In this document: piece after piece, positions 24,046 through 32,055 of the stretch
Layout: every line of letters starts with the position of its first letter
Position numbering within the stretch: position 1 is the first letter of the stretch
Assembly: GCA_013298845.1 (NCBI GenBank)
Contig: JAAFJN010000020.1
Coordinates: 1-35,608 of the forward strand
From: Chitinophagales bacterium
Lineage (GTDB): Bacteria > Bacteroidota > Bacteroidia > Chitinophagales > Saprospiraceae
DNA: 35,608 bases
Direction of reading: 5' to 3'
Translations under genes and position numbers: made by a program
Notes under the pieces: generated by a model
Database searches by the model: none
Seen by the model: only the letters and a program-made list of their open reading frames with translations
What the model was told of the DNA's origin: nothing

Positions 24046-25020
24046 ATGGACAATCATATTCAAGTACGCCTGTTTAGTGCCATTGCTCAAAAGTTCAAAA
24101 ACCAGGCAAAAGCCATTGACGATTACCGGCTCCGCTTTCCGGGTATCGGCCAAAGCACGGCCAGGGCGCGTTTTACGGGTATCAACAGCATCACCTACGA
24201 ACACGGTATGGAAGTAGCCGCTGCCTACCGGTTGCACGACTGGGATATATGGCCGGAGGGCTGGCCACACACAAGTGGATACACAGAAGTCTCAAACCCG
24301 GGCGAAAACATCGGTCTTTACCTCGATATGCTGAACCAGGACCTGCTCAGCATCAGTAAAAATGCGCAGGCACGCCTGCACGTGGCCATCAACGATATGC
24401 CTTTTATTTTACTCAAACAGTACCGTGCGTTGGTCGGGTTTACGTTGTATTGTAGTTTGAGCCTCGAAATGAACCATAGTACCTACCGGCAATTTCGCTT
24501 TGGCGATGCATTTATGCAAGATACCCAGGTTTCCTTTTGGCTCGATCAGTGCAGGCAGGCGTTGGGAACGTACCAAAAAATCCAGGGCGTAGAATATTGG
24601 TCGCCGTATATGTTGCAGCCATTGGTACAAAAAATCAAATTGGTCAAAACCTTGGGCCTGTTTGAAGCAGAAACCATCGTTCAAAGGTTACACGAGGAGT
24701 TGGAAAAACTCGTGAACGACCTCGAAACAAAGGCGCATACGGGCAAAAAATTATTAGGCCCATTGACCGAAGGTGCGCCGGTGAAAATCTTTAACCACGC
24801 CGGTATTGTGACCGATACGTTAATTATTGCGGAGGTCAACGACGACCTCACTCCTTTTGGGTACGAAGTGCGCGGGTTATCCCATTTGCAGCGGTTGGGA
24901 AGCGCATCCGCTCAAACCAAATTAAAAGCTATTAAAAATGTCGGGCATTTTGGTGGTACCTTAGGCAGCGCGTTCGACAAGACCTTTTTTACCCAAATGC
25001 GGCAAGGTTTGGAGGCGTAA
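24046..25020 (+). CDS. Unrecognised cytoplasmic protein, possible local regulator
   Basis: 324 residues with no signal peptide or membrane segment. No named domain is recognised. Residues 8-60 are helical and could be a DNA-binding module (FSAIAQKFKNQAKAIDDYRL, then GQSTARARFTGINSITYEHG). Residues 85-240 are helical with several aromatic residues (FWLDQCRQALGTYQ, EYWSPYMLQPLVQKI). The C-terminal 70 residues look beta-rich (VTDTLIIAEVNDDLTPFGYEVRG). It is divergent from the cysteine-rich lipoprotein operon across 336 bp that hold two facing promoters and iterated repeats, the usual layout for a regulator and its target. That role is inference from position. It is followed, 119 bp later and behind a separate promoter, by a TonB receptor gene. 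Confidence 0.75.
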   Translation: MDNHIQVRLFSAIAQKFKNQAKAIDDYRLRFPGIGQSTARARFTGINSITYEHGMEVAAAYRLHDWDIWPEGWPHTSGYTEVSNPGENIGLYLDMLNQDLLSISKNAQARLHVAINDMPFILLKQYRALVGFTLYCSLSLEMNHSTYRQFRFGDAFMQDTQVSFWLDQCRQALGTYQKIQGVEYWSPYMLQPLVQKIKLVKTLGLFEAETIVQRLHEELEKLVNDLETKAHTGKKLLGPLTEGAPVKIFNHAGIVTDTLIIAEVNDDLTPFGYEVRGLSHLQRLGSASAQTKLKAIKNVGHFGGTLGSAFDKTFFTQMRQGLEA

Positions 25021-25065
25021 TCTCCCACCATTCACCTTTAAAATCCTACCACTCACCGCAAACTG

Positions 25066-25098
25066 CTTGTTTCTCCCGGCTGCTCACGGGTACATTTG
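25066..25098 (+). promoter_or_regulatory. Promoter of the receptor/LytS/LytTR module
   Basis: CTTG (25066-25069, one base off TTTG), a 21-bp spacer, and TACATTTG (25091-25098). It lies 41 bp upstream of the receptor ATG at 25140. Confidence 0.6.
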
Positions 25099-25139
25099 TG
25101 TTGTTAAAACAAAAACACGAACTAAAATTATTAACGAGC

Positions 25140-27530
25140 ATGAAAAAATTACTCACACTATGGATCGCGGTGCTTCCCCTGCTGGTATTTGCCCAAACCT
25201 CCACGTTGCGCGGGGTCGTATTGGATATTCAATCGGAAACGCCGCTCATCGGTGTTACCATCCGCACGGTGGGAACTGACCCGGTTTTGGGGGCTACCAC
25301 CGACGAAAATGGCCGTTTTGTGATCCGCAATTCACCCGTGGGGCGTTTGGCCATTAGTGTCAGTTACCCCGGTTACGAATCGCAACAAATTCCCAATATC
25401 CTCACCACCGCGGGCAAAGAAGTACAGTTGGATGTGCGTTTACAGGAGGCATTTACCAATATCGGCGAAGTGGTGATTACGGCCAAAACCGACAAAGACA
25501 GACCGATGAACGAATTGGCGACCATTTCGGCGCGGCAGTTCAATACCGAAGAAGTGAGCCGTTATTCGGGTGGCCGCAACGACGTGGCCAAATTGGTCGC
25601 CAATTTCGCCGGAGTAGCCGCCAATAACGATTCCCGCAACGACATCATCATTCGTGGAAACTCGCCCACCGGTGTGCTGTGGCGTTTGGAGGGTTTGCCC
25701 ATTCCCAACCCCAACCACTTTGCTACCCTGGGCACCACGGGCGGCCCGGTATCGGCGCTTAATCCCAACCTGATTTCCAATTCCGATTTTCTCACCGGGG
25801 CTTTTCCGGCGGAATACGGCAATGCTTTGGCGGGTGTTTTTGATATTAATTTGAGAACGGGCAACAAAGACAAATTTGAATTTATGGGCCAAATGGGGGC
25901 TTTTACCGGCATGGAAGCCATGATCGAAGGCCCTTTGAACAAAAAAAATGGCGGCTCTTTTGTGGTGGCTTACCGCCATTCGTTCGTGGAAGTAGCCGAT
26001 GCCGCCGGATTAAACGTGGGTACTACGGCTTTGCCCCGCTACAAAGATTTGTCGTTTAACGCCGATTTGGGCAAAACCAAACTGGGCCGTCTGTCGGTGT
26101 TTGGCATTGCCGCTACCAGTCAAATTGATTTCCTCGGACCGGAATTGGACAGCACCGACCTTTGGGCCAGCCGCAACGAAAATGCTTTTTCCCGGTCCCG
26201 TTTTGGGGTATTGGGCGTAAAACACAACGTGCTGCTCAACGACCATTCGTACATCCGGACAACGGTGAGCGGGGCGTTTACCGGTGTGCGTTACCGCGAA
26301 GAATACCTGAATTACGGCGGCGAACCGGGTCAAACCCTCGAAAAATTCAACGTAAAAGATGATTTAACCCAATGGCGTTTGTCGTCGTTGTACAACAATA
26401 AAATCAACCAGCGGCTCACGTTCCGAACGGGGGTATTGCTGCAACTCCAACACCTCGAAACCGGTGTGGATACCCGCGAACGAGTCCCCGATTTTAACGG
26501 CGACGGCTTGCCCGATTGGGTGGCGCTCCGCGATTTTACGGGAAATTTCCTCATGACCGAAGCCTACGCCCAGGCGCAGTACCGCCTCACCAACCGCATT
26601 ACCCTGAACACCGGCGTACACGGGCAATATTTTGACCTCACCGAAGACTGGGCCGTGGAACCCCGCGTGGCTTTAAACTGGCAGGTGGCACCGCGTTCGC
26701 GCATCAATCTTGGTTACGGATTGCACCACCAGGCGCAGCCTTTGCCCGTGTTTTTGTTCCGCAAACGCCTCCCCGACGGCTCCACCGTACCCACCAACAA
26801 CAACCTTGACTTTACCCGCAATCAGCATTTTGTGTTGGGTTACGACCTGAAACCGGCCACCGATTGGCGCGTAAAAACCGAGTTGTACTACCAATTCCTC
26901 AGCCAGGTGCCGGTAAATGCCTTTAGTTCGTCGTTTTCGATGTTGAATACCGGAGCCGATTTTGTGTTCCCCGAACAAAGTGATTTGGTCAACGACGGCA
27001 CGGGTTTTAACCGGGGCGTGGAAATTACCGTCGAGAAGTTTTTTAGCAAAGGGTATTACGCCCTGGTAACGACCAGTTTGTACGATTCGCGCTACAAAGG
27101 CAGCGACGGCGTGGAGCGCAGCACGGCTTTCGACGGTGGTTATGTGTTTAATGCATTGGCCGGTAAAGAGTTTAAAATTGGCAGTTCGGGTCGTCGTTTC
27201 CTGACTTTTGACACCAAATTTACCACGGCGGGCGGACGGCCCTACACCCCGGTGGATTTGCCCGCCAGCCAGGCCGCCGGTACCGAAGTGTTGTTGGATA
27301 ACCAAGCCTTTAGCCTGCGCCAGGACGACTATTTCCGTTGGGATGTCAAATTTGGGTTCCGCATCAACAGCAGCAAACGCAAGTTTTCACAAACCTTTTT
27401 CCTCGATTTTCAAAATATTACCAACCACGAAAATGTATTTGCCATGCGGTACAACGAAGAACGCGGCACCGTGGGTCGCGTGAACCAGATCGGTTTTTTC
27501 CCCGATGTTATGTATCGCGTTGAGTTTTAA
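25140..27530 (+). CDS. TonB-dependent receptor
   Basis: 796 residues from ATG 25140, which opens a signal peptide (MKKLLTLWIAVLPLLVFAQ); a frame start at 25098 lies inside the promoter. A carboxypeptidase-regulatory-like domain covers about 22-100 (LRGVVLDIQSETPLIGVTI, VSYPGYE). The plug covers about 115-245 (NDIIIRGNSPTGVLWRLEG, AEYGNALAGVFDI), and the barrel ends in PDVMYRVEF with a terminal Phe. There is no STN domain and no DUF4249 or SusD partner next to it. The plug is of a different subtype from the two receptors at 1369-7299. The two following genes encode a LytS kinase and a LytTR regulator, 17 and 6 bp apart, so all three probably form one transcript. The substrate is unknown. Confidence 0.92.
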   Translation: MKKLLTLWIAVLPLLVFAQTSTLRGVVLDIQSETPLIGVTIRTVGTDPVLGATTDENGRFVIRNSPVGRLAISVSYPGYESQQIPNILTTAGKEVQLDVRLQEAFTNIGEVVITAKTDKDRPMNELATISARQFNTEEVSRYSGGRNDVAKLVANFAGVAANNDSRNDIIIRGNSPTGVLWRLEGLPIPNPNHFATLGTTGGPVSALNPNLISNSDFLTGAFPAEYGNALAGVFDINLRTGNKDKFEFMGQMGAFTGMEAMIEGPLNKKNGGSFVVAYRHSFVEVADAAGLNVGTTALPRYKDLSFNADLGKTKLGRLSVFGIAATSQIDFLGPELDSTDLWASRNENAFSRSRFGVLGVKHNVLLNDHSYIRTTVSGAFTGVRYREEYLNYGGEPGQTLEKFNVKDDLTQWRLSSLYNNKINQRLTFRTGVLLQLQHLETGVDTRERVPDFNGDGLPDWVALRDFTGNFLMTEAYAQAQYRLTNRITLNTGVHGQYFDLTEDWAVEPRVALNWQVAPRSRINLGYGLHHQAQPLPVFLFRKRLPDGSTVPTNNNLDFTRNQHFVLGYDLKPATDWRVKTELYYQFLSQVPVNAFSSSFSMLNTGADFVFPEQSDLVNDGTGFNRGVEITVEKFFSKGYYALVTTSLYDSRYKGSDGVERSTAFDGGYVFNALAGKEFKIGSSGRRFLTFDTKFTTAGGRPYTPVDLPASQAAGTEVLLDNQAFSLRQDDYFRWDVKFGFRINSSKRKFSQTFFLDFQNITNHENVFAMRYNEERGTVGRVNQIGFFPDVMYRVEF

Positions 27531-27547
27531 ACGTACTTTTGCCCATA

Positions 27548-28591
27548 ATGCAAAAAAAATGTTGCTTCAAACGAGCATTTGGCTTTGACGATAAATTGGT
27601 GCTGATCGTGGGTATCCCGATCAGCGCCCTCATCGTATCCATGCTGCTTTTTAACGAATACTACACCAACGCCGATTGGGCCTTTCTGTCGGTGTGTATT
27701 CCCATGTCGTTTGTGTACACCACTACTTTTTGGTTGATACTGCGCTGGTTGTTTGTTCGGGTGAAATTGCGGTATCCGAGGTTAGAGGATTTGTCCATTC
27801 GCCTGGGGCTGATGGCTGTATTACTGATGTTGACTTTTTTGGTGGTGAACTTTGTGCTGGATAATATATTTCGCATGATTTTGCCGCAGCACACAAGTCG
27901 GCCTGATCCGGTAATGGAGTTTTTGGCGACCATTTTGTTGTCGTGCCTCGTGTTTACCATTTACGAAGCCATTTCTTTTTATTTGATGTTGCAAAATGCC
28001 ATTGCCGAAAAAGCCGATTTGCAACGGCAGCACGTGCAGTCGCAGTTGGAAGGTTTGCGCAACCAAGTCAACCCGCATTTTTTGTTCAACAGCCTCAATA
28101 CGCTGGTGTATTTGATTCCGGAGGACAGCGAAAAAGCGGTGAATTTTGTGCAAAAACTGAGTAAAGTGTACCGCTACGTGCTCGAAAGCCGCGATTCCAA
28201 CGTGATTTGTCTGCACGATGAACTCGATTACCTGCACGCGTATATTTTTCTGTTGCGCGAGCGTTTTGGCGATAATTTGCAGGTCGAAATTCGGGGTTTG
28301 GAGTCATTGGCCCACGCCAAAATTGTGCCCTTAACCTTCCAGATTTTGTTTGAAAATGCCATTAAACACAATGTCATTTCGTCGGGTAAACCGTTAAAAG
28401 TTGAAATTTTTTACGAAAATAGCCACCTGGTGGTGCGCAATACCCTGCAAAAGAAAAACCAGGTGATGGATTCCACCGGCGTTGGGCTGGAAAATATCCG
28501 CGAACGATACCGCCTGCTCACCGATTCGGAGATTCAGGTCATTACTTCTCAACAATATTTTACGGTGCTGATTCCGGTCACAAAACCTTAA
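27548..28591 (+). CDS. LytS-type sensor histidine kinase
   Basis: 347 residues from ATG 27548; a TTG at 27539 would add three residues and is less likely. Four membrane segments lie at about 16-36, 45-69, 84-110 and 124-148. A short coiled coil is followed by the His_kinase motif NQVNPHFLFNSLN (His177), the N box FQILFENAIKHN and the G box TGVGLENIRERYRLL. The kinase domain is the PF06580 type, as in the other kinase here, but the membrane part differs. It follows the receptor gene by 17 bp and precedes the regulator gene by 6 bp. It should phosphorylate that regulator; the stimulus may relate to the receptor's cargo (inference). Confidence 0.93.
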   Translation: MQKKCCFKRAFGFDDKLVLIVGIPISALIVSMLLFNEYYTNADWAFLSVCIPMSFVYTTTFWLILRWLFVRVKLRYPRLEDLSIRLGLMAVLLMLTFLVVNFVLDNIFRMILPQHTSRPDPVMEFLATILLSCLVFTIYEAISFYLMLQNAIAEKADLQRQHVQSQLEGLRNQVNPHFLFNSLNTLVYLIPEDSEKAVNFVQKLSKVYRYVLESRDSNVICLHDELDYLHAYIFLLRERFGDNLQVEIRGLESLAHAKIVPLTFQILFENAIKHNVISSGKPLKVEIFYENSHLVVRNTLQKKNQVMDSTGVGLENIRERYRLLTDSEIQVITSQQYFTVLIPVTKP

Positions 28592-28597
28592 TGTGTT

Positions 28598-29350
28598 ATG
28601 CGTATTTTGATTATTGAAGATGAACTCCCAGCGGCGCGCCAACTGACCAAACTCATTCAGGGTAAGGTGCCTCAGGCGACCATTCTCGATACCCTGGATT
28701 CCGTTGAAAGTGCCGTAAAATGGCTCACTTCGTTCGATACCCCGGATTTGATATTTATGGATATTCAAATTGCCGATGGGTTGAGTTTTGATATTTTTAA
28801 ACAAACGGAGGTCACTTCGCCCGTTATTTTCACGACGGCTTTTGACCAATACGCCATTCAGGCATTTAAAGTAAACGCCGTAGATTATCTCCTCAAACCC
28901 ATTGATCCCGACGATTTGGGCAAGGCTTTGGAGAAAATAAAAGCCGCCAAAAGCACCGATTCTTTGCCCGATATTAAAGAATTATTGCGCTACATGGACA
29001 AAGGACGGCAGTATAAAGACCGTTTTTTGGTCAAAACCGGCCAGCATTTTATCATGGTGCCGATCAACGAAATCGCCTTTTTTCACTCCTCCGACGGCCT
29101 CACGATGGTGCATACCCACGCGGGTAAAAAACATTTTGTCGAATACACCCTCGACGAATTGCAGGATCTGTTGCACCCGGAGTCGTTTTACCGCATCAAC
29201 CGCAGCACGTTTGTGAGTGTACAGTCCATTAAGGCCATTCACCCGCACCTCAACGGCCGCTTGAAATTAGACATCGCCCCCACGTTCAGCGACGAGGTAT
29301 TCGTCAGCCGCGAAAGGGTAGGGGAGTTTAAGGTTTGGTTAGGAGCGTAG
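28598..29350 (+). CDS. LytTR-family response regulator
   Basis: 250 residues: receiver domain at 1-122 (acidic EDE at 7-9, phosphoacceptor Asp55 in LIFMDIQIAD, Thr in IFTTAFD, Lys in YLLKPID) and LytTR DNA-binding domain at about 145-250 (IAFFHSSDGLTMVHT, FYRINRSTFVSV, VFVSRERV). It is the last gene of the receptor, kinase, regulator unit. It resembles the regulator at 7377-8072 in layout but is a separate subfamily with a longer linker (about 122-145). The targets are unknown; the receptor promoter at 25066 is the obvious candidate. The gene ends 41 bp before a palindromic repeat. Confidence 0.93.
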   Translation: MRILIIEDELPAARQLTKLIQGKVPQATILDTLDSVESAVKWLTSFDTPDLIFMDIQIADGLSFDIFKQTEVTSPVIFTTAFDQYAIQAFKVNAVDYLLKPIDPDDLGKALEKIKAAKSTDSLPDIKELLRYMDKGRQYKDRFLVKTGQHFIMVPINEIAFFHSSDGLTMVHTHAGKKHFVEYTLDELQDLLHPESFYRINRSTFVSVQSIKAIHPHLNGRLKLDIAPTFSDEVFVSRERVGEFKVWLGA

Positions 29351-29390
29351 TTTTTTTAGCGATGAGTTAGGAGAGATAAGAGATAAAAAA

Positions 29391-29536
29391 ACTTCAAAAA
29401 TCAAAAATTTTATATCTTAATTCTTAAATCAAAAACATATTCGTGTGATCCACAAAATAGGCAATTTACGCTTATTTTGTGGGGTGCGCCAGTATGTTTT
29501 TTTGATGTAAGAACTCCGATTTTTGATTTTTGAAGT
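29391..29536. repeat. Palindrome (MITE-like), short copy of the 9240 family
   Basis: Its ends are ACTTCAAAAATCAAAAA (29391-29407) and the inverted copy ending TGAAGT at 29536, the same as at 9241 and 9573. The block TCTTAAATCAAAAACAT follows on the left and ATGTTTTTTTGAT on the right. The interior is different and shorter (CACAAAATAG...CTTATTTTGTGG), and the GTGGCTTTGTC core is missing. It fills most of the 199-bp gap between two convergent genes and might serve both as a terminator. Confidence 0.85.
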
Positions 29537-29549
29537 ACTCCTCACTCCA

Positions 29550-30005
29550 CTAGCACGCTGGGCCACACACTACCGATGCATTCCAGCGGTCCAGTGCATT
29601 AACTGGTGATGTGGCGCTTACGTGCAGGAAGTATTGTCGGCCTACTTCCGCGCAAAAGGTGAGCGTTCCGTTGGTGTTGACAAAGGCAGTAGATGCCACA
29701 ATATTCCCCAAATCGTCCAATACCCGGAACCGGTTTTTGACGGTTAGCGGGCTATAAGAAATGGTTACCCGGGTTTTGTAAGAGCAATTTGTCCCCAAGG
29801 GAATGGGATCAAAATGCACCGTTCCAACGACCATTGTAGGTTCGCCCTGAAAAGACTCCGTGCAACTGCATTGTACCTCGGGTGCAAAATGGGGTTCCAT
29901 CGAAGCCATTGCAACGGGAATCGTTTGATCGGATGAAGTAGTGCACAAAAAAGCCAATAAAAAAAGGAGGGTCGTGCCACTCAACGTGAAAAAGATGTGT
30001 TTCAT
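29550..30005 (-). CDS. Small secreted cysteine-containing protein
   Basis: 151 residues with a signal peptide (hydrophobic 8-21). The mature part has six cysteines (in VQCSCTES, GTNCSYK, LTFCAEVG, VVCGPAC), an even number fitting three disulfides. The C-terminal half looks like a beta sandwich of the pre-peptidase or adhesin type: TRVTISYSPL, FRVLDDLGNIVAST, LTFCAEVGRQYFLHVSA. I recognise no named domain. It ends in a Cys, with no sorting tail and no membrane anchor. The gene is monocistronic: it converges with the LytTR regulator gene on one side, and on the other a 260-bp gap with a terminator separates it from the Fe-S carrier gene. Confidence 0.7.
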   Translation of the reverse strand: MKHIFFTLSGTTLLFLLAFLCTTSSDQTIPVAMASMEPHFAPEVQCSCTESFQGEPTMVVGTVHFDPIPLGTNCSYKTRVTISYSPLTVKNRFRVLDDLGNIVASTAFVNTNGTLTFCAEVGRQYFLHVSATSPVNALDRWNASVVCGPAC

Positions 30006-30039
30006 AATAAAGATGTTTTAATGAAATAAATTCTTCCTC

Positions 30040-30240
30040 AAATGAACAAGGGTGTTTGGTGTAATAACCTAAGTTGGTGGAGTGTGTGACAAAATCGGGG
30101 CAGAGAAGACAAAAAAGAGGAAGTTTGAAGTTTTTACTAACTCCTGGTACGTTAGACCGCACACTGAGTCGGACGGAGAATATCACAAAAAAACACCCCT
30201 GCTCACACAAATGAACAGGGGTGTTTGGTATAAATAACCC
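30040..30240. repeat. 31-bp direct repeat, two copies 169 bp apart
   Basis: AAATGAACAAGGGTGTTTGG at 30040 (through 30070, ending TAATAACCT) recurs as AAATGAACAGGGGTGTTTGG at 30209 (through 30240, ending AATAACCC). The second copy is one arm of the terminator at 30191-30226. The sequence between the copies holds no gene and no other structure that I can see. Confidence 0.65.
30191..30226 (-). terminator. Rho-independent terminator of the Fe-S carrier gene
   Basis: AAACACCCCTG (30191-30201) pairs perfectly with CAGGGGTGTTT (30216-30226), and on the minus strand the stem is followed by a T-run (positions 30190 to 30185). It lies 40 bp past the stop of the gene at 30266. Confidence 0.8.
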
Positions 30241-30265
30241 GCCGAAGCGGTTAATGGTTGGTGTA

Positions 30266-30634
30266 TTATGCCGAAAACGACGTGCCGCAACCACAAGAAG
30301 ACGTGGCGTTGGGGTTGTTAAACGTAAACCCGCGATTTTCGAGACCGTGTACAAAGTCAATTTCCATACCCAAAAGGTAAATGGCGTGGGCTTTGTTCAT
30401 CGCGATACGAACACCGTTGCTTTCGAATACATTATCCGCTTCCGTAACGGCATCAAAACCGAGTACGTAAGAAAAACCCGAACAACCGCCCCCTTTTACA
30501 CCTACGCGCAGCGCGTAGTCGGCGGGAATTTCGGATTGTGACGCACGAACTTTTTTGAGTTCGATCACGGCGCCTTCGGTGAGTTGAATTGGAGCGGTAG
30601 TAGCCGCTGTTTCTTGTTCTGTTATTGCACCCAT
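30266..30634 (-). CDS. A-type iron-sulfur cluster carrier (IscA/SufA/ErpA family)
   Basis: 122 residues. The three conserved cysteines are Cys51 (GGGCSGFSY) and Cys114 and Cys116 (SSCGCGTSF), which bind iron or an Fe-S cluster for delivery to target proteins. After a 15-residue polar N-terminal extension, the HesB-like fold runs from IQLTEGAVIELKKV to the C-terminus, the usual length for the family. Bacteroidota members often sit in the suf cluster; no other suf gene is present here, so it is probably an ErpA-like stand-alone carrier. A -7 box lies 32 bp upstream, and a strong terminator follows. I do not assign a specific gene name because IscA, SufA and ErpA cannot be separated by sequence alone. 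Confidence 0.93.
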   Translation of the reverse strand: MGAITEQETAATTAPIQLTEGAVIELKKVRASQSEIPADYALRVGVKGGGCSGFSYVLGFDAVTEADNVFESNGVRIAMNKAHAIYLLGMEIDFVHGLENRGFTFNNPNATSSCGCGTSFSA

Positions 30635-30665
30635 GGGAATGGACTTATTTTTATGTTTTACCCCG

Positions 30666-30673
30666 CAAAGATA
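30666..30673 (-). promoter_or_regulatory. -7 box of the Fe-S carrier gene
   Basis: TATCTTTG on the minus strand, inside a palindrome CCCCG-N8-CGGGG (30661-30678). No TTTG is seen at the right distance upstream, so this is only a half match. The leader would be about 25 nt. Confidence 0.45.
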
Positions 30674-30745
30674 CGGGGCTTTTCTTATTTAGATTGAATT
30701 TAAACGTCTTTGGCGCAGAAAAGTTTAGAGCATATCTACATGTTC

Positions 30746-31942
30746 TTATTTCAAACGTGACAAAACGTCTTTCATCCGACGAACGGCCTCGCGCAATTGC
30801 TCCTCGGAGGCGGCGTAACTCAGGCGGAAACAGTTCGGGTCGCCAAATGCCGAGCCGGATACCAAACCCACGTAAGCGCTGGACATGACGTAATCGCAAA
30901 AATCATCGGCGTTGTTGATGGTCGTTTGGCCGTCACTTTTGCCAAAAAACGCGCTGATATCGGGGAAAATGTAAAAAGCACCGTCGGGCAAATTGGTTTT
31001 AATACCCGGAATTTCTTCCAACATATTCAACACAATATCGCGGCGTTCGCGGAAGGCTTCGCGCATTTTTTGGGTGGGTTCGAGGCTGCTCATAAGGGCC
31101 ACTGCCGCGGCTTTTTGGCCAAATGAACTGGCACCACTCGTTACCTGACCCTGAATTTTGGCGCACGCATCGGCGATAAATTTAGGCGCACCCATGTAGC
31201 CCAAACGCCAACCGGTCATGGAAAAACCTTTGGCAAAACCGTTGATGGTCACGGTGCGGTCTTTTACATTCGGGAACGAACCAATACTCACGTGTTCGTG
31301 GGTAAAGTTGATGTATTCGTAAATTTCGTCGCTGATAATGTACACGTTGTCGTGTTTGGCAATCACGTCGGCGTAGGCTTGCAATTCTTCGCGGGTAAAA
31401 ACCGTACCGGTGGGGTTACAGGGCGAAGAGAAAATCACAAACTTGGTTTTGGGCGTAATCGCCTGTTCCAATTGTTCCGGCGTTGGTTTAAAATCGTTTT
31501 CCACGCCCGCGTACACGCAAACGGGGGTGGCTTCGGCCATTTTTACGATTTCGATGTACGATACCCAATAAGGCGCAAACAAAATGGCTTCATCGCCCGG
31601 GTTGAGCAATGCCTGACAAAGGTTATACACCGTTTGTTTGGCGCCGTTACTCACCACAATTTGCTCCGGGCGGTAGTCCAGGTTATTATCGCGTTTGAAT
31701 TTTTCGCTGATGGCCTTGTTCAGTTCGGGCAAACCCGCCACGGGCGTGTATTTGGTGTAGCCGTCTTTCAGTGCCTCGTAGGCCGCATCTTTGATGTGGT
31801 CCGGGGTATCAAAGTCGGGTTCACCAAGGCTCAAACTAATGACATCGTGGCCTTGTGCGCGCAATTCGCGGGCCATTCGCGCCATTTTTAAGGTTTCTGA
31901 TTCAGACAAAGCGAGTACACGCTGGGATAAAACTTGTTGCAT
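30746..31942 (-). CDS. aspC: Class I pyridoxal-phosphate aspartate aminotransferase
   Basis: 398 residues, a full-length fold-type I aminotransferase of the subgroup that includes bacterial aspartate and aromatic aminotransferases. Key sites: SLSLGEPDFDTP at the N-terminus, VSNGAKQTVYNL (phosphate binding), SPCNPTGTVF (179-ish), SDEIYEYINF with the pyridine-binding Asp205, and the Schiff-base Lys238 in NGFAKGFSMTGWRLGYM. It transfers the amino group between aspartate and 2-oxoglutarate in the cytoplasm. Substrate range cannot be fixed from sequence, so the symbol is indicative. It lies 111 bp from the Fe-S carrier gene and is preceded by a possible -7 box at 32010. Confidence 0.9.
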   Translation of the reverse strand: MQQVLSQRVLALSESETLKMARMARELRAQGHDVISLSLGEPDFDTPDHIKDAAYEALKDGYTKYTPVAGLPELNKAISEKFKRDNNLDYRPEQIVVSNGAKQTVYNLCQALLNPGDEAILFAPYWVSYIEIVKMAEATPVCVYAGVENDFKPTPEQLEQAITPKTKFVIFSSPCNPTGTVFTREELQAYADVIAKHDNVYIISDEIYEYINFTHEHVSIGSFPNVKDRTVTINGFAKGFSMTGWRLGYMGAPKFIADACAKIQGQVTSGASSFGQKAAAVALMSSLEPTQKMREAFRERRDIVLNMLEEIPGIKTNLPDGAFYIFPDISAFFGKSDGQTTINNADDFCDYVMSSAYVGLVSGSAFGDPNCFRLSYAASEEQLREAVRRMKDVLSRLK

Positions 31943-32009
31943 GGATAGTACAAAAATTGAGGGTAATACGCGAAAACCGGAACTATTGAGTTAGTGCTAT
32001 TTTGGGGCG

Positions 32010-32017
32010 CAAAGGTA
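32010..32017 (-). promoter_or_regulatory. Possible -7 box of the aminotransferase gene
   Basis: TACCTTTG on the minus strand, 67 bp upstream of the ATG at 31942. No matching -33 TTTG is found 17-23 bp further upstream. Confidence 0.35.
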
Positions 32018-32055
32018 GTGAGAAAAACGGAAAAGCGTCTTTGTACACCGCGATA

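Noticed and set aside
27534-27541. TACTTTTG box before the second kinase gene
   Set aside because: No -33 element and only 6 bp before the ATG; the gene is more likely cotranscribed with the receptor.
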